Source: Dehalococcoidales bacterium (GTDB taxonomy: Bacteria > Chloroflexota > Dehalococcoidia > Dehalococcoidales > JAQTVP01). From it: a stretch of DNA of 14,416 nucleotides. This document shows positions 1 through 6,489 of this stretch, one piece after another. Position numbers and translations under genes: made by a program. Position 1 is the first letter of the stretch. Every line of letters starts with the position of its first letter. The notes under the pieces were generated by a model. That model was not told the DNA's origin and ran no database searches. It worked only from the letters and a program-made list of their open reading frames with translations. The DNA is taken from positions 1 through 14,416 of the forward strand of contig JAQTVP010000018.1 in the NCBI GenBank assembly GCA_028707015.1. The letters are read 5' to 3'.

Positions 1-1458
1 ATTTTGCTCGGCTTGTTGATATAGTTCAAAGCTTAGTTCTTTATCTTGCTCTAAACCTGCCATTTTTAGTATAGTGTCTGCCTCAGAATTAGTATACTCA
101 CTATAGTTATTCTCGGCAGAACTATGAAATAAAACTTCCAGAAAATCCTGAGGGTGCGGGTAATCAGCAATCCAAGCCATGTAAAACATCTCATCCTTCT
201 CTTCGTTGAGGTTATAAAGGAATCTTTCGGGCTCTAATTGCCTTACCGTTACTTCTATCCCCAAGTTCTGGCGCCATTCGGAAATGATAGCTTCCAGATC
301 TCGTGATATTAATCCGCCCCATCCGGCTGTAGTAATAGTAATCGGTGGTAGGTTTGATACATCACCATACTTGGAAGCTTTAATTAATTCTTTGGCTTTA
401 GCTATATCATGTTCCAGACCTGATAAATCTTCGTTAAAACCAGGCATGCCTTGTGGCAGGATGCCATCTGCTGCTTGTACCATATCTCTAAACACCAGAG
501 AGGCTAATTTTTCTTTATCAATGGCCTGAGAGAAAGCCTGCCGAATGTTAATATCATCAAAGGGTGGCTGGCTGTGGTTAAAGCCAATATAGTAAAAACT
601 TAACTCGGGGACTATTTGCAGATCGTTATAAAAGGATCCTGCTTCATCAGTAACTTTATCAATATAGTCAATATAGACACTGGTAACATCGATTTTATCA
701 GTCTCATATAAGTTCATTGGTATACCACCCCACAGTTGAAAAGTTACCGAACTAATCTTAGCTAAAGTGCCGTGGTATAAATTATTTCTCTCTAAGATGA
801 ACAAGTTATTTTTATCCCACTGCTTAAGCTTAAAAGGACCAGTGCCATTTGGTTTTTGCCACCAATACAATCCTGATTCCACATTGTTTTTATCTACCAC
901 GAAAGCAGTAGGATAAGTCAGTTTTGATAGGAAATAAGACTTGGGTGCATCTATCGTTATCTCCAGAACGTGGTCATTAACAATTTTGATACCGCTGATT
1001 TCTCTGGTTTTACCTGATAATACCTCTCTTACTCCAATAATGTCACCAAGATAAGTAGCTGCAGTTTGAGAGCCGGCTTCGGGAGCACAAGCGCGCTCCC
1101 ATGAGTATTTAAAATCTTGGGCTGTGACTTCTCTGCCGTCATGGAATGTTGCATTCTTTCGCAGATAAAATGTATAAGTCCGGCCATCATCACTGATTTG
1201 CCACTTTTCAGCGATATCTGGTGCTGGCTCCAGGTTGCTATCGAGGTAAACTAGGCCACTAAATAGCTGCACAATGTATTCATGGGAAGTCATCTCGCCA
1301 GAAATAGCTGGATCCAGTGTCCAGGGGTCAATACCATATAGATTAAGATTACCGTATCCATCAAGGGATATTTCAGTTTCGTTGTCAGGCTGGCAGCCAG
1401 TAAAAAGCAGGCTGCAGATAATAACTATTAAAATAAGAGTATTTAATATTTTTTTCAT
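1..1458 (-). CDS. Peptide-type ABC transporter substrate-binding lipoprotein (family 5), C-terminus cut by window edge
   Basis: The frame is open for 486 codons from an ATG at 1458 to base 1, so the stop lies outside the window. The N-terminus (MKKILNTLILIVIICSLLFTGC) is a lipoprotein signal: a basic start, a hydrophobic core and a lipobox-like LFTGC with the acylated Cys at residue 22. The mature part reads as SBP_bac_5 (OppA/DppA type). It has the early 'DPWTLDPAIS' segment, 'YTFYLRKNATFHDGREVTAQDFKYSWER' features near residues 95-120, 'NGTGPFKLKQW' and 'INIRQAFSQAIDKEKL'. In this family such proteins bind oligopeptides or similar solutes outside the membrane and hand them to an ABC permease. 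No permease or ATPase is visible here; they may lie beyond the left edge. Members usually have about 520-600 residues, so a modest C-terminal piece is missing. There is no clear Shine-Dalgarno before the ATG. The ligand cannot be assigned. Confidence 0.93.
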   Translation of the reverse strand, partial: MKKILNTLILIVIICSLLFTGCQPDNETEISLDGYGNLNLYGIDPWTLDPAISGEMTSHEYIVQLFSGLVYLDSNLEPAPDIAEKWQISDDGRTYTFYLRKNATFHDGREVTAQDFKYSWERACAPEAGSQTAATYLGDIIGVREVLSGKTREISGIKIVNDHVLEITIDAPKSYFLSKLTYPTAFVVDKNNVESGLYWWQKPNGTGPFKLKQWDKNNLFILERNNLYHGTLAKISSVTFQLWGGIPMNLYETDKIDVTSVYIDYIDKVTDEAGSFYNDLQIVPELSFYYIGFNHSQPPFDDINIRQAFSQAIDKEKLASLVFRDMVQAADGILPQGMPGFNEDLSGLEHDIAKAKELIKASKYGDVSNLPPITITTAGWGGLISRDLEAIISEWRQNLGIEVTVRQLEPERFLYNLNEEKDEMFYMAWIADYPHPQDFLEVLFHSSAENNYSEYTNSEADTILKMAGLEQDKELSFELYQQAEQN

Positions 1459-1739
1459 TACTTGGCTATTGTATGATATTTACTTTTGTATTTACTGAGA
1501 GTGAAATTAAAAATAACTGATATCTTGTGTTTAAATGTTATCAGATAAATACATGGCAAGACAAGAAATGTTCTCGGATTAACAGCAATACGAAGGTTTT
1601 TTCCCGCCGGTAAATCTAATAAGAGTATAGTAAAACCAGATTAAAAACATTATTCAATCAGGAAAGCTTGAAAAACAATAAGATATGATAAGTTGTAACT
1701 ATATATATTTTATCTGCTTCCTGCTTTAAATAAATTATT
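1459..1739. other. Gene-free spacer between the radC remnant and the substrate-binding protein gene
   Basis: This AT-rich spacer holds no credible coding frame or RNA gene. On the minus strand a TACAAT box at 1473-1468 is a possible -10 for the transporter gene, but no good -35 stands 16-18 bases before it. The only inverted repeat noticed is a loose CTGATA/TATCAG pair (1517-1522 and 1539-1544) with a 16-base loop. I see no GC-rich hairpin plus T-run that would make a standard terminator after radC. Confidence 0.5.
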
Positions 1740-2446
1740 TTAGAAAAGATTTTGTCTTTTCAGGCTCAGGTATTCATTATTATTACCATTACCGATAATG
1801 ATGTGATCCAGTACATCTATGCCCATAATCTCGCCTGCCTTGGCTAATCTTTCAGTTAGATATATATCGTCTTCCGAGGCTTCAGTATCACCCGAAGGGT
1901 GATTGTGGACGAAAATAACTGAGGAGGTACTAGCTGATATTACTTCTCCGAATGCCTCTCTGGGATGAACAATGGTGGCATCCAGGCTGCTAATTGATAT
2001 TTCAGAAACTTTGATTAATTTATTTTTAGTATCTAATAAAATTGCCAGAAAATGTTCTTTCTTTTTATTTTTTAACCTGCTATTGACTATGCTTACTACA
2101 TCTTCGGGTGTCTTGATTGGCTGTTTGTCTCCAGTATTTGAGTAGTCCTCTAACCGATTATTCAACTCGAAGACAGCCCTGATCTAAGATGCCTTGGCAA
2201 GACCAATAACTTTTACCTGAGACAGTTGTTCTATCGATGCATCAGTAATTCCTTTAAGGTTGCCAAACCGGCCGAGCAGTCTCTGCATGGTAATTATTAC
2301 TGATTCACCAGCAATACCCCGCCCAAAATTAAAGCTAAAAGCTCCTGAGTTGATATCGCCTCTGCCCCAAATTTCTGTAGTCTTTCTCTTGGTCGTTCAG
2401 AGCTGGGTAAATCTTGGATGGTAAATGACATTTTCACGGGTTTCAT
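1740..2446 (-). pseudogene. radC: RadC-family JAMM-domain protein, broken by one frameshift and one in-frame TAG
   Basis: Read together, three pieces make an almost complete RadC/UPF0758 protein of about 230 residues. Piece 1, from ATG 2446 (or 2431, which matches the usual family start 'MSFTIQDLP'), gives 'SSERPRERLQKFGAEAISTQELLALILG'. At about 2322 one base appears missing in a G-rich run, and the reading moves to the frame 'GRGIAGESVIITMQRLLGRFGNLKGI...'. That frame meets a TAG at 2186-2184, exactly where the family has 'KA-Q-': a CAG-to-TAG change fits. Piece 3, down to TAA at 1740, is the intact C-terminal JAMM domain with the metal motif HNHPSGDTEASEDD. A TTG at 2165 could start a 141-residue JAMM-only product. 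TAG is a normal stop elsewhere here (prfB and the propeller gene end in it), so recoding is unlikely. The original lies 37 bases after the metallopeptidase gene. Sequencing error at either lesion is possible; both together favour decay. RadC proteins are annotated as DNA-repair-related, but their role is unclear. Confidence 0.85.
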
Positions 2447-2483
2447 TTATTATATTTAATCCTAACTAGACCGCACCGGTGTT

Positions 2484-3572
2484 TTAATAATAGTTTTTCC
2501 ATAAGGTATCCAGTTCGGCCATATCAAAACCGTAAACCTTCTCTAATGCTCTATTATAGCTGCTGCCTTGACGAAAATTATTCAATAGACTAAGCATCTT
2601 ATCTTGCCCGTAATTACTGATAAGAAATTCTACCAGGCTATAGCTTTGGGCATAAGAAAGATAGGATTCCTCAGCATAAGCTGAGAAGGGGCTTGATAGA
2701 CTTTGCGTTGAAATCAGGTTATTTTTAATTGCTGCCTTATTAAGATAGGCAATGTATTCGGGGCTCAGCGGGCCTTCGGTATACATTGCCAGACCTTCAT
2801 CAAGCCAGGTAGGTAGATTATTATACGGATTAAGTGTCATTTGATGAATAGTGAGATGTGTTAATTCATGAGCTATTGCTCTTTTCCCCCAGTTAGGGTT
2901 GCTTGGAGATATGCCAATAGCTAAGATTCCATATCTGGTATAGGCTACGCCTCCTGTCCATTCCTGAGGATAAATCATGGCACTCTGTAAATGTGTGGCG
3001 TCTGCATAAATATATAGTTGAACCGGTTTATTAAGTTTGGCACCAGTATCATTGGCTAATTGATTAAGCGCCTGTTGAGCTGATAGCATTATCTCTTGGG
3101 CAAAGGTCTTATTTCCCTGATACCAATATATTGTTATTTCATTTTGAGTTAAGCTCTGCCATGGGTAACGATTATCATCAAATTGGATTCTGCTTGGGGT
3201 TGTTTCAACCCTGTTATTATTGGTATCTACTACTATCCACCAATAATCTACATTAGAACCCGGGGGTAGCCCGCCAGTTTTTCTCATGTCCCATTCCCAG
3301 TGAGCATCTATATTAGTAGCAGGAACAAATTCAATATAGACCTCACTAGTTACCTGCGCGAAGCTTGCTTGATCAACAACATAGCAGAGGCGTATATCAA
3401 TTATATTAACATCACTCTTAGCGGATAAATTAAAGCTGAGTCCGGAAGGAAATTCTGCCTCAACTGAACTATCCAGTATTGTGATTTTATTCTGTGCTTG
3501 AACTATTGTAGGACTTAACAAAACCAGAAACAGTAAGGTAGTCAGAATAATTATACTTATTTTTTTCATCAT
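2484..3572 (-). CDS. Secreted gluzincin-type metallopeptidase (peptidase MA-like)
   Basis: The 362-residue protein opens with a signal peptide or membrane anchor: MMKK followed by a hydrophobic run to about residue 24 and 'VQAQ', so it acts outside the cytoplasm. Residues about 29-140 form a beta-rich, probably Ig-like region. The catalytic part follows with HELTH at 235-239 (two zinc-binding His and the general-base Glu) and WLDEG at 257-261, whose Glu259 is the expected third zinc ligand. This HExxH...E spacing is the gluzincin pattern, and the layout matches peptidase MA-like proteins (PF13485 type). The start (tandem ATG at 3572 and 3569) lies only two bases after the prfB TAG with just a weak GGTGA ahead, so translation is probably coupled to prfB. 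No lipobox is seen. The substrate is unknown. Protease activity is inferred from the motif. Confidence 0.85.
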   Translation of the reverse strand: MMKKISIIILTTLLFLVLLSPTIVQAQNKITILDSSVEAEFPSGLSFNLSAKSDVNIIDIRLCYVVDQASFAQVTSEVYIEFVPATNIDAHWEWDMRKTGGLPPGSNVDYWWIVVDTNNNRVETTPSRIQFDDNRYPWQSLTQNEITIYWYQGNKTFAQEIMLSAQQALNQLANDTGAKLNKPVQLYIYADATHLQSAMIYPQEWTGGVAYTRYGILAIGISPSNPNWGKRAIAHELTHLTIHQMTLNPYNNLPTWLDEGLAMYTEGPLSPEYIAYLNKAAIKNNLISTQSLSSPFSAYAEESYLSYAQSYSLVEFLISNYGQDKMLSLLNNFRQGSSYNRALEKVYGFDMAELDTLWKNYY

Positions 3573-3574
3573 AG

Positions 3575-4658
3575 CTATTCACCTATATTGGAGCGGAGGT
3601 ATGCCGAGATTAGGCTATCCAGTTCTCCATCTAGCACGGCATCAGTATCGCCGGTTTGATAATCAGTTCTATGGTCCTTTACCATACGGTATGGATGCAG
3701 GACATAACTTCTAATCTGGTTACCCCAACCGGCGTTTACCCTTTTTCCCTTGAGCTTGGCTCTCTCTTCAGCACGTTCGCTTAACTCTAATTCCAGAATG
3801 CGGGCCTGAAGTATTTTTAAAGCAGATTCTTTATTCTGGTACTGAGAACGCTCGCTCTGACAAGTGGTTACCAGTCCTGTCGGTATATGAGTTATTCTAA
3901 CAGCACTGCTTGTTTTTTGCATATGCTGTCCTCCGGGGCCACTGGACCTGAATGTTTCTATCTTTAAATCATCTGGTTCTATCTTAATATCAATATTTAC
4001 ATCTGCTTCCGGTAAAACTTCTACGAGGGCAAAGGAAGTGTGCCGGGCATGATCAGCATCAAAGGGAGAGAGGCGTACCAGTCGATGAACGCCGTGCTCT
4101 GATTTTAAGTAACCAGCGGTGTAATTACCCGTAATGCTAATAATGGCGGTCTTTATTCCAGCTTCGTCGCCTGGAGATATATCTAAAATATCAGACTTGT
4201 ATCCATGGCGTTCAGCCCAGCGCATGTACATTCTGAGTAGCATTTCTGCCCAGTCTTGAGATTCGGTGCCACCGGCTCCGGCGTGAATAGTTATAATGGC
4301 ATTACGAGAGTCATACTCGCTTTTGAAAGCTAATTCCAATTCCATATTATCAAGCTGAGCGGCTATTATATTAACCTCAGTTTGTAGTTCTTCCAGAAGC
4401 GATGCGTCATCTTCAGCTAAAAGAACCAGTTCAATTATATCAGCTATTCTTTTCTCTAATACCCGCCATTGATCCACTAATTTTCGCGTGTCAGATAACT
4501 GACGCATAATATCCTGTGCCTGAGATTGATCGTACCAGAAACTGGGGTCAGCCGTTTCTTTTTCTAATCTGGTGATTTCCTGTTCTTTTGCAGGAATGTC
4601 AAAGATGCACCAGTGCCATGGCTACTCTAGACTTTAAATCATTTAATTTATCCTGCAT
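3575..4658 (-). CDS. prfB: Peptide chain release factor 2, made by programmed +1 frameshifting
   Basis: RF2 recognises UGA and UAA in the ribosomal A site and triggers peptide release. The gene has two frames. An ATG at 4658, with AGGGA ahead, encodes 19 residues (MQDKLNDLKSRVAMALVHL) and stops at TGA 4601-4599. A +1 shift on CTT TGA C then reads Asp and continues 'IPAKEQEITRLEKE...' to TAG at 3575, giving about 360 residues, the normal RF2 length. The SPF tripeptide that reads stop codons (about residues 197-199) and the catalytic GGQ loop 'SGPGGQHMQKTSSA' (GGQ about 242-244) are present. SPF, not PAT-type, marks RF2 rather than RF1. The gene lies 75 bases after nfi and two bases before the metallopeptidase, so it is probably in one operon. 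In this family, scarce RF2 slows termination at the TGA and so raises its own synthesis. Confidence 0.97.
4598..4604 (-). promoter_or_regulatory. prfB +1 programmed ribosomal frameshift site (CTT TGA C)
   Basis: On the minus strand the string CTTTGAC occupies 4604-4598 at the junction of the two prfB frames. It is the conserved RF2 recoding signal: tRNA-Leu on CTT slips to TTT while the TGA waits for RF2, and GAC is read next. The upstream Shine-Dalgarno-like stimulator is weaker than the AGGGGG of Escherichia coli. Here the corresponding bases are CTGGTG, of which GGTG can pair with the CACC of the 16S tail, three bases before CTT. Confidence 0.93.
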
Positions 4659-4733
4659 CTGATGTCCCTATCAATCTCATTGTTAAAGCTATTCATAATA
4701 AATAAAAAAATTTAACTTTGGAGATTGTTTTAT

Positions 4734-5405
4734 TTATATTTTAAGATTCCCGCCAACTGCCAGATGGGCCAGTCGTGTAGTTTCTGGTAAACGATAACCA
4801 AGGCAGCACTCCTGTACCCAGTAGATAGCAGTTTTCAAGTCAACCTTATGGCCAATGGAGACATAAACGGGTTTTACCTTGAGCTTGGTACGTAAAGCTG
4901 CTCCTATAGTTTCATTCTTGTCTAATATATTAGCATAACTGCCCGGTTCATCTCCAAGTTCCTGATGTTTTCCGCATAAAATGGATTTAGCACAGCCGAT
5001 TGTCGGTGTGTTTAACCAGAGTCCCAGATGAGAAGCGAGACCCAGCCTTCGCGGGTGGGCAATTCCCTGTCCATCAGCAATGATGAGATCAGGAATAACT
5101 GTAAGCTGTTGGCAGGCAGCCAATATCAGTGGCGCTTCTCTGAAGGATAATAGTCCCGGTATATAAGGGAATCCGAGCTTACCCTGCACTATTTTTACCT
5201 CTACCAGATTAAGTTGCGGATACTGTAAAACGACTACTGCCCCGGTAGCCATTTCCTGTCCTTTTCCTGTTGATATATCCACGCCGGCTATATAGTGCGG
5301 AGTATAAATTTCACTTTTTGCAGATACCTGTTTTGCCAGTCGTTGTTGTATAGTTTTTGCTTCAGTGGTGCTGACCTGCCAGTTGTGCAAGTTTATTGCC
5401 TTCAT
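4734..5405 (-). CDS. nfi: Endonuclease V (deoxyinosine 3' endonuclease)
   Basis: Endonuclease V cuts the second phosphodiester bond 3' of deoxyinosine and so starts repair of deaminated adenine; it can also act on inosine in RNA. The 223-residue protein has the normal family length. The three metal-binding acids are in place: D43 in 'YIAGVDIS', E90 in 'LLSFREAP' and D111 in 'LIIADGQGIAHPRRLG'. PYIPG at 80-84 is the wedge motif that parts the strands at the lesion. The rest of the family signature, 'LGLASHLGLWLNTPTIGCAKS' and 'PETTRLAH' near the C-terminus, is clear. D43 lies at the same position as in Thermotoga maritima EndoV, which supports this ATG. No Shine-Dalgarno precedes it; see the promoter entry. 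It is the first gene of the nfi-prfB-peptidase-radC run. Confidence 0.96.
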   Translation of the reverse strand: MKAINLHNWQVSTTEAKTIQQRLAKQVSAKSEIYTPHYIAGVDISTGKGQEMATGAVVVLQYPQLNLVEVKIVQGKLGFPYIPGLLSFREAPLILAACQQLTVIPDLIIADGQGIAHPRRLGLASHLGLWLNTPTIGCAKSILCGKHQELGDEPGSYANILDKNETIGAALRTKLKVKPVYVSIGHKVDLKTAIYWVQECCLGYRLPETTRLAHLAVGGNLKI

Positions 5406-5440
5406 AAATGGATTATAACGAGTGTATAGCCCTCTGGCAA
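5405..5440 (-). promoter_or_regulatory. nfi promoter placing the start of transcription on the ATG (probable leaderless mRNA)
   Basis: On the minus strand, TTGCCA at 5440-5435 (five of six matches to the -35 consensus) is followed, after 17 bases, by a perfect TATAAT at 5417-5412. Seven bases on, the predicted first transcribed base is 5405, the A of the nfi ATG. The bases between the -10 box and the ATG (CCATTT) hold no Shine-Dalgarno, which agrees with leaderless translation. Confidence 0.75.
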
Positions 5441-5537
5441 TGTGAATTAGCTACTGAAATTCGCTTGTATTACTGAAAAATAATGACAAAATTTATCGAT
5501 AGATTTTAACAATTGTATCAAAAACATTCGTGCAGTG

Positions 5538-5555
5538 GCCAAATTTATATTTGGC
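5538..5555. repeat. Perfect 7-bp inverted repeat (GCCAAAT...ATTTGGC)
   Basis: GCCAAAT at 5538-5544 and ATTTGGC at 5549-5555 are separated by TTAT. The hairpin is too AT-rich, and lacks the following T-run, to be a standard terminator on either strand. It could be an operator-like site between the two divergent promoters. Function is not known. Confidence 0.4.
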
Positions 5556-5772
5556 TCGTTGCTGCCAGTAATTTTAACCGTTGTATTATTCTTGGAGGAG
5601 ATGAAGGGAATGAGCTTATTATAGTAGGAGCTATTACTATAAATATAATAAATAAAATACATAAACCTGACATTAAACAATTAAAAAAAAAGATAATATT
5701 TTACCTTTTGATGGATTCTGGCGGTATCAAAATCTGTGCAAAAAATAGCTAAATAGATAATTTTGTCTATTG

Positions 5773-5801
5773 TTGACAGTTACATGGTTATGGGGCATAA
5801 T
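5773..5801 (+). promoter_or_regulatory. Strong sigma70-type promoter for the rpsP operon
   Basis: A perfect -35 box TTGACA (5773-5778) is followed, with the ideal 17-base spacer, by CATAAT (5796-5801), five of six matches to the -10 consensus. Transcription should start near 5808, leaving a leader of about 23 bases that contains GAGG and AGGT before the rpsP ATG at 5831. No attenuator-like structure fits in so short a leader. Confidence 0.85.
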
Positions 5802-5830
5802 AACTTATAAATATATGAGGCTAGGTAAGA

Positions 5831-6100
5831 ATGGTAAAGATTAGATTAAGGCGGGTAGGCAGTAAGAAAAAGCCGAATTATCGGCTGGTAGTAGCAGATT
5901 CACGGGCACCTCGTGATGGAGCATTTGTTAATATTATCGGGCAGTATAATCCCCTGACTGAACCGGAAACAATCATTATTGATGAAGAACAAGCGCTAAG
6001 CTGGCTTAACCAGGGTGCGCAGCCAACAGCTACTGCTGCTAGGTTATTATCTAAAGTAGGCATTATGGAAAAGTTCAAATCAATCAAGGAGAAGACATGA
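5831..6100 (+). CDS. rpsP: 30S ribosomal protein S16
   Basis: S16 is a small-subunit protein that binds 16S rRNA and helps early 30S assembly. The 89-residue product has the usual bacterial length. It begins with the family signature 'MVKIRLRRVGSKKKPNYRLVVADSRAPRDGAFV', followed by 'IGQYNPLTEP' and the 'ALSWLNQGAQPTATAARLLSKVGIM' segment. It is the first gene behind the strong promoter at 5773-5801. Its TGA overlaps the khpA ATG in an ATGA arrangement, so the two are probably translationally coupled. Nothing looks unusual in the protein itself. Confidence 0.98.
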   Translation: MVKIRLRRVGSKKKPNYRLVVADSRAPRDGAFVNIIGQYNPLTEPETIIIDEEQALSWLNQGAQPTATAARLLSKVGIMEKFKSIKEKT

Positions 6101-6324
6101 AAGAACTAGTAGAATACATTGCTAAGTCAATTGTCAATGCACCTGATGATGTGGTGGTTACTGAGGAGAATAATGAACAAGGCATAATACTTAAACTGCA
6201 GGTGGCCGATGATGATAAGGGCAGAGTTATTGGTAAGCAGGGTAGGATTGCTGAAGCAATGCGTAGTTTAATTCGGGTGAAAGCTGCTAAAGCTGGTACT
6301 AGAGCTAGCCTTGAAATTATATAA
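6097..6324 (+). CDS. khpA: KH-domain RNA-binding protein (KhpA/YlqC family)
   Basis: This 75-residue protein is a single type II KH domain with the RNA-gripping GxxG loop GKQG at residues 46-49, inside 'DDDKGRVIGKQGRIAEAMRSLIRVKAAK'. KhpA proteins bind RNA and, in firmicutes, work with KhpB in cell-division and RNA control; in most genomes the gene lies between rpsP and rimM, as here. The start is well supported: AAGGAG at 6086-6091, five bases before the ATG, which overlaps the rpsP stop by four bases. No KhpB-like gene is in the window. The exact role in this organism is not known. Confidence 0.94.
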   Translation: MKELVEYIAKSIVNAPDDVVVTEENNEQGIILKLQVADDDKGRVIGKQGRIAEAMRSLIRVKAAKAGTRASLEII

Positions 6325-6364
6325 AAATAACCTGAGGATTAAGTTTGATAAGGTAATTATTAAT

Positions 6365-6380
6365 ATTATCTTTAGATAAT
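6365..6380. repeat. 16-base inverted repeat in the khpA to propeller-gene spacer
   Basis: ATTATCT (6365-6371) and AGATAAT (6374-6380) flank TT, giving 7-bp arms about the centre. It lies in the 165-base gap before the propeller gene, 110 bases ahead of its ATG. It is purely AT-rich apart from one G:C pair per arm, so it would be a poor terminator. An operator or chance are both possible. A TTGATA at 6345-6350 just upstream could belong to a weak internal promoter, but no good -10 follows at the right spacing. Confidence 0.35.
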
Positions 6381-6489
6381 GTTTGGAATTAATAAGTCTG
6401 CTGAAACTGATATCAGAGACAAATAAGCATAAGTTCCACGTAATTTAGCTGGGTAAAGTAAATTATCCCTGAGCAGTTGGAGATTATTT

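Larger units (their letters stand above)
5406..5830. other. Divergent regulatory spacer between nfi and rpsP
   Basis: These 425 bases carry the nfi promoter at the left end and the rpsP promoter at the right end. The middle has an inverted repeat at 5538-5555. A Shine-Dalgarno-like GGAGGAG at about 5594-5600 is followed at once by ATG, but the frame behind it is only seven codons long. Two longer frames on opposite strands here (about 77-79 codons) have AT-driven, low-complexity translations and no family resemblance. I find no RNA gene. Confidence 0.55.

Noticed and set aside
284..529. Plus-strand open frame inside the substrate-binding protein gene
   Set aside because: It is antisense to a clear family 5 binding protein and its translation resembles nothing known.
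1274..1498. Plus-strand open frame with a hydrophobic end
   Set aside because: Most of it is the antisense of the lipoprotein signal region; the hydrophobic tail comes from AT-rich spacer sequence.
1517..1544. CTGATA/TATCAG inverted repeat as an operator or terminator
   Set aside because: Short six-base arms around a 16-base loop in AT-rich DNA are expected by chance.
1740..2446. Programmed frameshifting or stop-codon recoding as an explanation for split radC
   Set aside because: Two independent lesions are needed, TAG is used as a normal stop by neighbouring genes, and the shift site has no known recoding signal, unlike prfB.
5592..5624. GGAGGAG followed by ATG in the nfi-rpsP spacer, as a possible small gene or leader peptide
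   Set aside because: The ATG directly abuts the purine run and the frame ends after about seven codons; no structure links it to rpsP.
5447..5752. Two overlapping open frames on opposite strands between nfi and rpsP
   Set aside because: Both have low-complexity, AT-driven translations, lack a proper Shine-Dalgarno at their starts, and would occupy the two promoters' control region.
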